From: an uncultured Eudoraea sp.
GTDB lineage: Bacteria; Bacteroidota; Bacteroidia; Flavobacteriales; Flavobacteriaceae
DNA: 41,957 nt
Direction of reading: 5' to 3'
Assembly: GCF_947258525.1 (NCBI RefSeq)
Contig: NZ_CAMYIP010000162.1
Coordinates: 1-41,957 of the forward strand
In this document: positions 1 to 8,741 of the stretch, piece after piece
How positions within the stretch are numbered: position 1 is the first letter of the stretch
How the letters are laid out: each line of letters opens with the position of its first letter
Notes under the pieces: generated by a model
The model's input: the letters and a program-made list of their open reading frames with translations, nothing else
Databases searched by the model: none
Told to the model about the DNA's origin: nothing
Made by a program: the position numbers and the translations under genes

Positions 1-211
1 CTTGATGGAAATCATAACCGGAGCTGCAGAACCTTCTGCTTTACTACCTTTTCAAATGCCTGCGGACATGTTGACCGTTGAAGCCCAATTTGAAGATGTA
101 CCAAGAGATATGACGCCGTATGAAGATGCTAATGGTAATGTATATGACTTTGCATTTGGAATGAACTGGAAAGGGGTAATTTCTGATGACCGTGTGAAAA
201 AGTATAAATAA
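1..211 (+). CDS. C-terminal fragment of a GH3-type beta-glycosidase (5' end outside window)
   Basis: The frame is open from the window edge and stops at 211, so only the last ~70 residues are present. They contain LLPFQMPADM, EDVPRDM and NVYDFAFGMNWKGVI. This pattern (a phrase about percentages of methionine-rich PFQMP, then YDFxFGxNW) is what I recognise from the extreme C-terminus, after the fibronectin-III-like domain, of Bacteroidota glycoside hydrolase family 3 enzymes (beta-glucosidase/beta-xylosidase). The internal ATG codons are not real starts. A nearby GH67 gene fits a hemicellulose-degradation setting. Substrate cannot be judged from this fragment. Confidence 0.65.
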   Translation, partial: LMEIITGAAEPSALLPFQMPADMLTVEAQFEDVPRDMTPYEDANGNVYDFAFGMNWKGVISDDRVKKYK

Positions 212-271
212 TCACTTTTTAATTCAATCTTTGCAACGAATAAAATTCTAAACCATTTTAATACATAGATC

Positions 272-769
272 ATGTTGAAAAAAATCTTAACCGGGCTGTT
301 GGTTATTCTGATCATCATACAGTTTATACGTCCCGATAAAAACGAATCCAATGACCTAACCTATGATGTTTCCACCAAATATGAGGTTCCTGATGATGTC
401 AGCCACCTCTTGCAGGTTTCCTGTAATGATTGCCACTCCAATAAAACGGAGTATCCCTGGTATGCTAATATACAACCGGTTGCCTGGTGGCTTAATGATC
501 ATGTAGTAGATGGTAAAAGACATTTAAATTTTTCAACCTTTACCAAAATGCCCATAGCCATCCAGAATCATAAATTTGAAGAAACCATTGAAATGGTTGA
601 AGAGAACGAAATGCCTCTGCCGTCTTATACCAACTTCGGCTTACATAAAGAGGCTAATCTTTCCGAAGAACAAAGGCAAAAGATTATAGTCTGGGCAAAA
701 GATCAAATGACTTATCTAAAAGAAACCTATCCGGCAGATAGCCTTGTCATGCCCAAGAGACGGCAATAA
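272..769 (+). CDS. Haem-binding domain protein (single-haem c-type, membrane-anchored)
   Basis: 165 residues. An N-terminal hydrophobic segment (residues ~4-20, LTGLLVILIIIQFI) acts as signal or anchor, so the protein probably faces the periplasm. It is followed by CNDCHS at about residues 50-55, the C-x-x-C-H signature for covalent haem c attachment, and then YPWYANIQPVAWW. This arrangement is typical of the Haem_bd family (PF14376) of Bacteroidota. A methionine in MPLPSY is a possible distal ligand. The electron-transfer partner is unknown, and the gene lies alone between the GH3 end and a convergent PD40 gene. Confidence 0.8.
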   Translation: MLKKILTGLLVILIIIQFIRPDKNESNDLTYDVSTKYEVPDDVSHLLQVSCNDCHSNKTEYPWYANIQPVAWWLNDHVVDGKRHLNFSTFTKMPIAIQNHKFEETIEMVEENEMPLPSYTNFGLHKEANLSEEQRQKIIVWAKDQMTYLKETYPADSLVMPKRRQ

Positions 770-827
770 GGTCTAATGTGGAATAAACTAAAGTATTTAT
801 TAACCTTAAGGGTATTAATAAAAGTTA

Positions 828-2336
828 TTATTTGGTATTGGTCACAAAGGCAATTTTCTTGCTGTCAGGGGACCAGCTTGGTACATTTATGGAACCCTGC
901 CCTCCGTAGATATAGGCTATCACCTTAGGTTTACCTCCTTCATAAGGCATAATACGCAACAAACAGTGTTTATAAAAAGGATGATCTGAGGGGTCTATGT
1001 CTTTGGGGAAAGATATAAATGCAATCCACTTTTTATCCGGACTGACATGAGGAAACCAGTCATTATACGCATCAAAAGTCAGCTGAGTCTTATCTTCTCC
1101 ATTGGCTTTCATCCTCCAAAGTTTCATCTTTCCTGTGCGTGTAGAATTAAAAAAGATATATTCACCATCGGGGCTATACTCTGGACCATCATCTAGAGTA
1201 GTTTGATTGGTAAGCTGATTTTCCTTACCAGAACCTATATCAACGGAGTAAATATCATAAGCTCCATTTCGGTTGCCGGTAAACACCATTTTCTTGTTAT
1301 CCGGCGACCAGCCATGTAAATAAGATGCCCCTACCCCGGGTTTAGTAACCATGGTAGGAAGCGAATCTCCCTGAGCTGGTAAGTAATACAAAGCTGAAGT
1401 TCCGCCGTCATCCGGATTGTGATTGCTTATTCCCAATAGTTTACCATCAAAGGTGAGTACATGATCATTATTATTATTTACTGCAAATCCCGTATTCAAG
1501 GGAGAAATGGAATTGGTCGATAACTCATAGTTATACAAATGCCCTTTGGAATTGTAAATTAATCGTTTCCCGTCAGGTGTCCAGTTTGGCGCTTGAATAG
1601 AGTGAGCAGATCTGTAGATAATTTCCCGATGACCACTCCCAATATCCAAAATCTCGAGATTGCTTGCAAGATAGTCTCGATATGGCGTGAAATTTGGATC
1701 AACCGGCCTTATGATCCTTACGTTTCTAAATTCGGCAGATTCCATTACATCCGGATTATGAGAACAAACATATAATCCTATATAAACAGAATTGTCTAAT
1801 TCCATATTGGGCAATTCCACACTTGTAAACTCTTCCCCGAATTTGGCGGTAGACATAATAAATTTATTGCCGTTTCTTTCTAACTGAATAACATCCGGAT
1901 AAGTATCCTCTGAAATAACCTCATCGGTATCTCCACCTATTTCTTTGCGAAATTGTAATGTAGTAAGGCCATCGCCATGAGTAGTGGCATTTACATGTTT
2001 AGAATTGGCGTCCAAACTGTTTTTTACGATCCATCCGGCCTTTCTGTGCGGATCAACACCTTCGCCAAGAAATTTCACTTCTGCCCTTAGGATAAAGTCG
2101 CCCTGGATCGTTGTCCATAAATATTGAAAATCATCCTTGCCAAACCACATATTGGTCCCTGAACCAGAAATTTTATAAGTCTGATTTTTTTCTGAATATT
2201 CTGAAAATCCTTTTAACCTGCATTCCCCTATATCAGCATTTCTGTCAAAAATCCCAATTTTATTTTGGCTACTAACTACATTTATCCCAAATAGAATAAA
2301 ACATACTATGTAGTTATAAATCATTGATACTTTCAT
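828..2336 (-). CDS. Secreted PD40/TolB-like beta-propeller protein with N-terminal DUF1349-like domain
   Basis: 502 residues with a signal peptide (residues 1-23, ending VVSSQ). Residues ~30-210 look like a concanavalin-like DUF1349 domain (FILRAEVKF, HRKAGWIVKNSLD, TTLQFRK). The remainder is a TolB-type propeller built of PD40 repeats, with recurrent PNWTPDGKRLIYNS, GWSPDNKKMVFTG, PEYSPDGEYIFFNS and PSWSPDSKKIAFVT. It follows the GH67 gene by 29 bp on the same strand, so the two are probably co-transcribed. The role may be carbohydrate or surface binding; no catalytic residues are recognisable. Confidence 0.75.
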   Translation of the reverse strand: MKVSMIYNYIVCFILFGINVVSSQNKIGIFDRNADIGECRLKGFSEYSEKNQTYKISGSGTNMWFGKDDFQYLWTTIQGDFILRAEVKFLGEGVDPHRKAGWIVKNSLDANSKHVNATTHGDGLTTLQFRKEIGGDTDEVISEDTYPDVIQLERNGNKFIMSTAKFGEEFTSVELPNMELDNSVYIGLYVCSHNPDVMESAEFRNVRIIRPVDPNFTPYRDYLASNLEILDIGSGHREIIYRSAHSIQAPNWTPDGKRLIYNSKGHLYNYELSTNSISPLNTGFAVNNNNDHVLTFDGKLLGISNHNPDDGGTSALYYLPAQGDSLPTMVTKPGVGASYLHGWSPDNKKMVFTGNRNGAYDIYSVDIGSGKENQLTNQTTLDDGPEYSPDGEYIFFNSTRTGKMKLWRMKANGEDKTQLTFDAYNDWFPHVSPDKKWIAFISFPKDIDPSDHPFYKHCLLRIMPYEGGKPKVIAYIYGGQGSINVPSWSPDSKKIAFVTNTK

Positions 2337-2365
2337 TCGATTTTGTTTTTTATTGTCATTGAATC

Positions 2366-4537
2366 TTAATTTCCCGGTGCATAAGGGAATTTCAAGGATT
2401 TGTAATACTCCAGGTTTTCAGCAGGAAGTTCCATTCCGGGCGGAAATTCTCTTCCCGAAAAGGTTTGAAAATAAAGCAGGCAAGCATTTCTCCACCATTT
2501 TGCTTCCTTTAGCTGAATCTCCATAAGCATCCTTACTTCATTGTATTGATCATAAGTAATGTACTTTTTTGCTTGATCCCAGATACTAATCATTTCTTCT
2601 ACTTGTTCTACACCTTCCTGATATTTTAAAGCAATTGCATCCCACAATATCACTCCATTTTTTAATTTATAATCCCAGGGCAAATGATGAAACCACAAGA
2701 GGTATTCTTCGGGACAAGTTTCAGGGGCATTAAATATTTTGGCAATTTCCGGAGCGTACTGGGAGGTAGCATTGCTTCCTGAAGGCGTACGATCAAATCC
2801 AATACCATCCTTATCAGCCTTGTGATAATAAGTAGGGTTCCACTCAGGCCTGCTTAAATCACTCACCCATGGACCCGGACCATAATGATGTCCTGTATCC
2901 ATTAAATGGTGCAGCCCCAAAGGTGTCATGTAATTCACAACAGCTTCCCTGGAAACGGTCATCATGGCTTTAATTGGTTCTACAAATGCCGAATCATTGG
3001 TATAAGTTAAACGCAACCACTCTTCTGCTATAGTTTCAGAACTTAGGTATGGGTTCCATGCGAGGCGTCCGTAACCGTACCAGTTAGCCTGAGCGAAGGG
3101 ATGGCCGGTCCAGTTTAGGTCGGTTCCGATATTTGCCACTCCGGCCATTCCGGATATTTTGTTATTATACAGAGAGCCATCGATGACTTTTGCAACTGTC
3201 GCATTTTTGCCTTTTTTATAGGTCTCAGCGTATAACACTTCTTCGTACAGTTTAGGAAGAAATACCAGATGGGAACTAAAACCAAGATATTCCTGGGTAA
3301 TTTGGAACTCCATTACCAGTGGTGTATTTGGCATAGCTCCAAACATCGGATGAAAAGGTTCCCTGGGTTGAAAATCAATTGGCCCGTTCTTTACCTGAAC
3401 CAAAACATTATCCAGAAAATTACCATCATAGGGTACAAATTCTGTAAAGGCTTGTTTTGCCCTGTCTGTTGCATCCGTTTCAGAATACACAAAGGCTCTC
3501 CAAATTACCAATCCATCAAATGGTTTTAATGCAGTTGCCAGCATATTTGCCCCATCTACATGGGTTCTTCCATAATTCTGCGGGCCGGGTTGTCCTTCGG
3601 AATTGGCCTTAACCAAAAACCCACCAAAGTCCGGGATATATTTATAAACCTCTGTCACTTTATTATTCCACCATTCAATTACGTCCTTATCCAAAGGGTC
3701 TGCAGTATTTAAACCTCCTATTTCCATGGGAGCAGAAAACCTGGCCGTTAAATATACTTTTATCCCATACGGCCTAAAAACATCAGCTAAAGCAGCCACC
3801 TTTTCTAAATAAGCGGAAGTTAATACCAGCGCATTTGCATTTACATTGGTTAAGGCCGTTGCGTTGATTCCGATTGATGCATTGGCTCGGGCATAATCTT
3901 CATAACGCGGATCTTTATATTCGGGAAGTTTCTGCCAGTTCCAAAGCGAAAACCCGGCATATCCGCGTTCTATGGTGCGGTCAAGGTTGTCCCAATGATT
4001 AAGCATTCGCAAATCAATTTTTGGTGCTTCTATGAGATTAATCTCATCGAGTGATTTTTGCATTTTCATCAATTGCAAAAATTTAAATACTCCGTAAAGT
4101 ATCCCTATATCTTCGTTCGCTGAAATCAATAAAATATTCTTTCCATCTACTGAGACAGATTTAATAATAAAACCTTCTTTGCCAATCTGTTCAAAATTGC
4201 CTTTTAGTGCACTCTGTAACTCCTGGTTAAGACCATCTTTCTTAGCCACCCACATAGTATTCAATAAATTTGGAAAATCCTGAACATCGGATTCTCGTCC
4301 CAGTATCGCCTTAAGACCCTTGACAAGTTCTTTTTGCGCATTTAGAAGAATGCTATTGCCTCCTGAGAAAAATATAGAATTTGTGAAGTTTTGATACTCC
4401 AATAATATTGTTGGCTCTCTTATTTCGGAGTTCCCCAACCACAAGTCGTATCCGGCTGAAGTTTGTGAATTGCTAAATGCTATAGAAAGTAAAGCAAAAA
4501 CAAAAAACATTTTTAATTGGGAAAAGGAGAAATTCAT
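2366..4537 (-). CDS. aguA: Alpha-glucuronidase, glycoside hydrolase family 67
   Basis: 723 residues, close to the usual GH67 length, with a signal peptide at the N-terminus (a second Met at residue 10 could also start it). GH67 enzymes remove 4-O-methyl-D-glucuronic acid from the non-reducing end of xylo-oligosaccharides. By alignment from memory with Cellvibrio GlcA67A, the general acid is E314 (ANSEGQPGPQ) and the base pair is D388 (NGPIDFQPREP) and E416 (EFQITQEYLG). The spacings (74 and 28 residues) match that enzyme (73 and 28). WGGFLVK-like and GLGPWVSD-like GH67 blocks are also present. It heads a two-gene unit with the PD40 protein and implies xylan side-chain use. Confidence 0.95.
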   Translation of the reverse strand: MNFSFSQLKMFFVFALLSIAFSNSQTSAGYDLWLGNSEIREPTILLEYQNFTNSIFFSGGNSILLNAQKELVKGLKAILGRESDVQDFPNLLNTMWVAKKDGLNQELQSALKGNFEQIGKEGFIIKSVSVDGKNILLISANEDIGILYGVFKFLQLMKMQKSLDEINLIEAPKIDLRMLNHWDNLDRTIERGYAGFSLWNWQKLPEYKDPRYEDYARANASIGINATALTNVNANALVLTSAYLEKVAALADVFRPYGIKVYLTARFSAPMEIGGLNTADPLDKDVIEWWNNKVTEVYKYIPDFGGFLVKANSEGQPGPQNYGRTHVDGANMLATALKPFDGLVIWRAFVYSETDATDRAKQAFTEFVPYDGNFLDNVLVQVKNGPIDFQPREPFHPMFGAMPNTPLVMEFQITQEYLGFSSHLVFLPKLYEEVLYAETYKKGKNATVAKVIDGSLYNNKISGMAGVANIGTDLNWTGHPFAQANWYGYGRLAWNPYLSSETIAEEWLRLTYTNDSAFVEPIKAMMTVSREAVVNYMTPLGLHHLMDTGHHYGPGPWVSDLSRPEWNPTYYHKADKDGIGFDRTPSGSNATSQYAPEIAKIFNAPETCPEEYLLWFHHLPWDYKLKNGVILWDAIALKYQEGVEQVEEMISIWDQAKKYITYDQYNEVRMLMEIQLKEAKWWRNACLLYFQTFSGREFPPGMELPAENLEYYKSLKFPYAPGN

Positions 4538-4681
4538 CTTTAAGGATATCTATTTTTAAATTTAAGTAAGTATTGTACGGCCAGGAACCAAGATGAACTT
4601 AAGGTTAAATTATTACTCCATCGGTTATTTAGAAAGATGCAATAACTAGCCACTGTCAACTAATTTGTAAGTTACTAGTTA

Positions 4682-5101
4682 CTAATAATCAGTTGCAAAA
4701 ATCTCACCTTCCCTCATAAAACTTTTGAACTCCACCATATAATCATTTGGGTCGCGTACAAAAAAAGACAAATGTTCCCCTGTCCTATCTTTCAAAAAAG
4801 TAGCTTCTGTTGTTATTTCAAGATCCATTTCTGACAATCTGCCATACAAATTCTTCCATACCCCTGCATTAACTATTACTCCAAAGTGGAATGAGGGAAG
4901 TACATGATCACCAAATCGGTAACTTTTAAAGTCAAAATTAAAATTTCCTGCCTGGGTAAAAGTCAATTGGTTTCCATAAAGATTTATGTCAAGCCAATTC
5001 TCTCCCGATCTTCCTGATTCTGCCTTAAGGATTTCCAGATAAAATTTCCTAGTTTCTTTAATATTGATACAAGGGAGGGCAAGATGAAATTTTGAATTCA
5101 T
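4682..5101 (-). CDS. VOC (glyoxalase/bleomycin-resistance fold) family protein
   Basis: 139 residues. It opens with FHLALPCINIKETRKFYLEI, the usual first beta-alpha unit of a VOC domain. It ends with GEHLSFFVRDPNDYMVEFK, the typical last strand carrying the metal-ligand glutamate. Potential metal ligands are H7, a central His near FHFGVIV, and E near the end. Homologues of this type are often annotated as bleomycin resistance or dioxygenase-like, but the substrate cannot be deduced. The gene is single on the minus strand and not clearly in an operon. Confidence 0.85.
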   Translation of the reverse strand: MNSKFHLALPCINIKETRKFYLEILKAESGRSGENWLDINLYGNQLTFTQAGNFNFDFKSYRFGDHVLPSFHFGVIVNAGVWKNLYGRLSEMDLEITTEATFLKDRTGEHLSFFVRDPNDYMVEFKSFMREGEIFATDY

Positions 5102-5155
5102 TGTTTAGTTTTGGTTAGTGAGTAACTTTTAATCGACTAAATAAGAGTTGTTCCT

Positions 5156-5446
5156 TTATTCTTCCTCATCATCTATGTCTTCTATTGGTAATTCATTCTC
5201 AACATCTTCTTCTATTATTTCATCTTCATCCAGGTCATGATCTTCCATTGCCGCTACAAGACGTTTGCTAACTTTTACCAAGTAAACTGTATCATCCGTC
5301 CTGACTTCTACACATTCTACTATTTCGTTCAGAGTGTTTTTAAAAGTGATAATATCGTCATCATCGTACCCATCCGGATATTTGGTTACAAGGAGATCAA
5401 GAATATCCTTGTTTAATTTTTTGAAATCTACGATTACACGTCGCAT
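5156..5446 (-). CDS. Conserved small acidic protein of Flavobacteria, function unknown
   Basis: 96 residues. The N-terminus MRRVIVDFKKLNKDILDLL and the block YPDGYDDDDIITFKN are followed by a short beta-rich part (VEVRTDDTVYLVKVS). The tail is very acidic, from about residue 70 onward (DLDEDEIIEEDVENEL). I recognise this as a widespread flavobacterial small protein, sometimes mislabelled DNA primase in databases; there is no primase motif here. It has no signal peptide and is presumably cytoplasmic. Confidence 0.7.
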   Translation of the reverse strand: MRRVIVDFKKLNKDILDLLVTKYPDGYDDDDIITFKNTLNEIVECVEVRTDDTVYLVKVSKRLVAAMEDHDLDEDEIIEEDVENELPIEDIDDEEE

Positions 5447-5582
5447 GATGAGGGTTTCTTTTGACGTTTAAATTACAAATTAAATTAATACGTAAAACGC
5501 AAAATCACACTTACAACCCATAGGGGTTACCAAAAGTAAATTTTATGAAAGATGACCAGACTTAATCAATAGAATTGGACAA

Positions 5583-6242
5583 TTAAAGGCTTGATGTAGC
5601 TTCGTTGTCTTCTTCTTTGTGGAAAATCAAATCTTGTTCTTCCAGGGCAAAAACAACAAGTTTTACATAATCATCCACCGTATTTTTAATATTCGAAGGA
5701 TCTGTAATATCAATTATACCGCGCCATATTAGTTGGCGTTCCTTGCCAACACAAATACAATAAAGGGAAGTCTCTGCTCGATATACTTTATACTCATCAT
5801 AATAATTTTCATCATAATATATATCCTGATGAGAGATATAGTCTTCTTTGAATGTTCCGTAATAACTATCCAAATCGGCCATGTTTTTTCTAAAAGTCTG
5901 TTTATCTTCAGCTCCCAGAATTTTAGTAAATAAAATAGCATCAAAATCCTTGTCTAATAGTGATTGTTCAACATCATCAAGTTCTTCCTCAGACCTTTCT
6001 GAATCCGTAAATCCTACATCAAACAAATCTATGCTGCGCATAGCTTCCACGCCCCTTTTAGTAAATTGGCGCTTCATTTTAGTTTCGAAATCTTCCTGCC
6101 CTTTGAGATTAGATGTCATGCCAACGACAAGCACTTTGCTGGCATCGAAAATTACGATGTCGGGGTTTTTCCAACTATCTACCAACTCCGTAGACGAACA
6201 TCCCATAACTAATAATGCAACTACAATCAGTGCCTTTTTCAT
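5583..6242 (-). CDS. Putative lipoprotein, DUF4136-like, co-transcribed with a coiled-coil protein
   Basis: 219 residues. The lipobox VALLVMGC puts the lipidated Cys at residue 15, followed by SSTELVDSWKNPD. This start resembles small DUF4136-like lipoproteins. There is a run of Tyr/Asp/Glu at about residues 127-151. The start lies 9 bp downstream of the 147-aa gene at 6252-6695, so both probably share the promoter at 6797-6839 and belong to the stress regulon described in the findings. The function is not known. Confidence 0.7.
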   Translation of the reverse strand: MKKALIVVALLVMGCSSTELVDSWKNPDIVIFDASKVLVVGMTSNLKGQEDFETKMKRQFTKRGVEAMRSIDLFDVGFTDSERSEEELDDVEQSLLDKDFDAILFTKILGAEDKQTFRKNMADLDSYYGTFKEDYISHQDIYYDENYYDEYKVYRAETSLYCICVGKERQLIWRGIIDITDPSNIKNTVDDYVKLVVFALEEQDLIFHKEEDNEATSSL

Positions 6243-6251
6243 TTGCTTAAA

Positions 6252-6695
6252 TTAATTTAATAATCGCTTTTGTTTTTCTTTCTTTAGTACACTTGAAACT
6301 AAATCAAAAAGCCCTGTTTTAATCTGCATGTATTCTTCCTTGTAACGATCCATAGTGCTGGTTAATTCTCTATGTGTATCCCTATAGGCCTTTTCTAATT
6401 CTAACTGATCAACGTCGTCAATCATTATTTCCAATTTATTTTCGTGTGCCTGTATCTTTTTCATTAGAGAAATGGATTCCTTTTCAAGATCAGTAAGCTT
6501 GGAAACAATTTCTTTACTTTTTCCAAAGACTTTTGAATCCACTAATTGTACAGTATAATGTTTTACCAAATTGTTTAAAAACATTTGCTCATCTCTCATA
6601 AATTTTACTTCTGAAAGCCAAAGGACGGTTGCCCTGTGCATCTCTTCAGGATCTATCCATTCTATATACCGATGGGTGTTATCTTTGATATTCAT
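6252..6695 (-). CDS. Small helical protein, member 1 of a three-paralogue family
   Basis: 147 residues, no signal peptide, strongly charged and almost entirely predicted helical. It resembles the proteins at 6869-7288 and 23895-24344. All three have W-x(8-11)-[MY]-[KR]-D-[ED]-x-x-F-[LI] near the start, a central H-[EQ]-N-x-L, and a late K-x-x-[LV]-F segment. Here these are WLSEVKFMRDEQMFLNNLV, AHENKLEIM and IKTGLFDLV. I do not recognise a named family. It is the first gene of a unit with the lipoprotein at 5583 and has an Fnr-like site with a -7 element about 100 bp upstream. Confidence 0.7.
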   Translation of the reverse strand: MNIKDNTHRYIEWIDPEEMHRATVLWLSEVKFMRDEQMFLNNLVKHYTVQLVDSKVFGKSKEIVSKLTDLEKESISLMKKIQAHENKLEIMIDDVDQLELEKAYRDTHRELTSTMDRYKEEYMQIKTGLFDLVSSVLKKEKQKRLLN

Positions 6696-6796
6696 TTTGT
6701 TAAATTTTAAAATAGCACTTGTTTAAACTCTTAATGTGTTGATGTCTGGTATAATATTCTTTTTTGATATTGTTTAGGATTATTACTTATTTGATT

Positions 6797-6839
6797 ACAA
6801 TTTAGCCAATAGGATAACAATAAGAAATGATAATTATCA
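6797..6839 (-). promoter_or_regulatory. Fnr-like operator plus -7 element for the 147-aa gene
   Basis: The operator core TGATAATTATCA (6828-6839) is a perfect 12-bp palindrome, flanked as A..G. On the minus strand, 23 bp further on, lies TAAATTGT (6804-6797), a partial TAnnTTTG. The gene start at 6695 is about 100 bp beyond, giving the longest leader of the set. Confidence 0.6.
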
Positions 6840-6868
6840 GGAGTATTGCGGAGTTATTTCAATTAGAA

Positions 6869-7288
6869 TTAGTCCGGTCTTCGCTTCTTTAAAATGCCCC
6901 CGGCATAATTGAATACCTCTGATTTCAGGACTTGAAATTGTTGTAAACAATTCACCACATTAGCTTTTAGTTGCTCATGTTCAGCATGTACATCTTCATC
7001 TCCCTGACCATACTTACATTCCAAAGCACCACCCAGTTTATTTTCATGTTGTACTATTTGTCCTTCTAATCTGGTTTTATACTCATTAATCGTCTTAAGT
7101 CGCTCGAGATAATCCTGTAAACGCTCAAACAAGTTAGGTGTATCGGGTTCAAAAACATAGGAGTGAAGCAATTCTTCAATAAACAGCAATTCATCTTTCA
7201 TTAAATGAAAGGAGGATTTCCATTGTTGTGAATCTATATGGAATTTTTCCAGTGCATTTAGTTTGCTATCTTCCGTTTTATTCTTCAT
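6869..7288 (-). CDS. Small helical protein, member 2 of the three-paralogue family
   Basis: 139 residues from the ATG at 7288 (a TTG lies just before at 7291). It is helical, charged and cytoplasmic, ending in a basic tail LKKRRPD. Shared features with its two paralogues are WKSSFHLMKDELLFIEELL, VQHENKLGG and LKSEVFNYAGGILKK. It is adjacent to the 147-aa paralogue on the same strand but separated by 173 bp containing that gene's own operator, so it is probably a separate transcription unit. Its own operator lies 51 bp upstream of the start. No function is known to me. Confidence 0.7.
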   Translation of the reverse strand: MKNKTEDSKLNALEKFHIDSQQWKSSFHLMKDELLFIEELLHSYVFEPDTPNLFERLQDYLERLKTINEYKTRLEGQIVQHENKLGGALECKYGQGDEDVHAEHEQLKANVVNCLQQFQVLKSEVFNYAGGILKKRRPD

Positions 7289-7307
7289 CAAAATGAATCC
7301 TATATTT

Positions 7308-7350
7308 TAAAACTACTTCCGATTTAAAGTAAGGACAATGATCTAAATCA
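7308..7350 (-). promoter_or_regulatory. Fnr-like operator plus -7 element for the 139-aa gene
   Basis: The operator is TGATCTAAATCA (7339-7350), flanked A..T. After 23 bp on the minus strand comes TAGTTTTA (7315-7308), five of six matches to TAnnTTTG. The start codon lies 19 bp further on. The site falls just beyond the stop codon of the MBL gene (7359). Confidence 0.65.
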
Positions 7351-7358
7351 TGTGCCAG

Positions 7359-8723
7359 TTAAAAAATAAGCTCTGCGGTTTCAAATAATTCCGGAATTTG
7401 GACATTCCATTTATAGATCTCTTCTATTTTATCCTTGAATTCATCTAAAGCTTCCTGCTCTCCATGTATCAAAAAAACGCGTTCCGGAATATTTTTTATG
7501 GAAGCCATCCAGTCCAGCAACTCTTTTTGATCTGAGTGGGCCGACAGACTTTCTTCGTGATAAACACTGGCTTTTACGTCATAATATTTTCCAAAGATCT
7601 TAATCTCACTAGCCTCTTCTAAAAGGGCCCTTCCGCGTGTTCCTTCGGCCATGTAACCAACCAGTAAAATATTGGTATTCGGAATATCTACCATTTGTTG
7701 TAAATAGGTGAGAATTCTTCCCCCTGTAACCATGCCACTTCCGGCAATAATAATTTTTGGTCTGGGATCGTCTATTGTTTCCCAGGTTTGTCTATATGAA
7801 TCAATAATATTTACATGCCCGCACATTGCACTATATTCCTTTGCCGACAATTTATGCCAGTCGGGGAATCGTTCGAAAATGGTAAGTACATTATTGCCCA
7901 TAGGGCTATCAACAAAAATGGGAATATTAGGTATTTTATTCTTCTTATAAAGTTTCCAGAATAAATACATCAACGATTGCAAACGTTCTACTGCAAAAGA
8001 AGGAATAAGGAGATTACCTCTTTCGTATAGTGTTTTATTTACGAGTGAAATCAATCTGTCTTCAACCTTATCCGGGGGATGTAATTTGTTTCCATAGGTA
8101 CTTTCAACAAAAAGGAAATCGGCCCACTCAGGCTTAACCGGTGAGTCCAACAATAAATCGTCTGGCCTTCCAACATCACCTGAAAAAACAAAACGCTTCC
8201 CGGAAATTTCCAATTCAATAAAGGTACTACCAATTATGTGCCCATTATATCTGAATCTAAAACGGATATTCTCAGAAAGTTGCGCCCACTGGTTCAATTC
8301 TTCCACCCTGAATAAATCTATTGCATTTTCTGCATCTTGTAAATTGTACAATGGCATTGCCGGCTTATGCTTACTATAGCCCTCCCTATTTGCAATTTCT
8401 GCTTCTTCCTCATTTATCTTTGCGCTATCGAGCAATATTATTCTGGCAATTGCCAGTGTAGGAGCAGTTCCAACAATAATACCTTTAAAGCCCGCTTTTA
8501 CTAATCTGGGCAAGTAGCCTGTATGATCCAGGTGACCATGTGTTAATAAAACAATATCTATTGAACTAACCGGAACGGGCAGTGGTTTCCAATTGGAAAT
8601 TCTAAGATCTTTCCTCCCCTGAAACAAACCGCAGTCTATGAGAATATTCTTCTCAGAACTTTCGAGATAGAATTTAGATCCGGTTACAGTACCCGAAGCC
8701 CCTAAAAAATGTACTTTAACCAT
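7359..8723 (-). CDS. Beta-CASP metallo-beta-lactamase protein (CPSF/Ysh1-like RNA-processing nuclease)
   Basis: 454 residues. The metal motif THGHLDHTGYLP gives H62, H64, D66 and H67. GHIIGSTFIEL supplies the next His and FSGDVGRPDD the bridging Asp. Beta-CASP features follow: FVDSPMG (motif A), IAGSGMVTGGR (a GxGM-type block) and EESLSAHSDQKELLDW with the late His, then FLIHGEQEAL. The family comprises zinc-dependent RNA endo/exonucleases related to CPSF-73. It lies 18 bp downstream of the ATP-cone/nuclease gene and is likely the last gene of a three-gene unit starting at 10044. No KH or other RNA-binding domain is fused. Confidence 0.92.
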   Translation of the reverse strand: MVKVHFLGASGTVTGSKFYLESSEKNILIDCGLFQGRKDLRISNWKPLPVPVSSIDIVLLTHGHLDHTGYLPRLVKAGFKGIIVGTAPTLAIARIILLDSAKINEEEAEIANREGYSKHKPAMPLYNLQDAENAIDLFRVEELNQWAQLSENIRFRFRYNGHIIGSTFIELEISGKRFVFSGDVGRPDDLLLDSPVKPEWADFLFVESTYGNKLHPPDKVEDRLISLVNKTLYERGNLLIPSFAVERLQSLMYLFWKLYKKNKIPNIPIFVDSPMGNNVLTIFERFPDWHKLSAKEYSAMCGHVNIIDSYRQTWETIDDPRPKIIIAGSGMVTGGRILTYLQQMVDIPNTNILLVGYMAEGTRGRALLEEASEIKIFGKYYDVKASVYHEESLSAHSDQKELLDWMASIKNIPERVFLIHGEQEALDEFKDKIEEIYKWNVQIPELFETAELIF

Positions 8724-8741
8724 TATTTCAATTTAATGGTA

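Noticed and set aside
4670-4690. Short tandem AGTTACT repeat before the VOC gene end
   Set aside because: Only two 7-bp units, without further copies; too short for a meaningful repeat or attachment site.
5156-5446. DNA primase annotation for the small acidic protein
   Set aside because: 96 residues with no primase or Toprim motif; the name seems to be a database carry-over.
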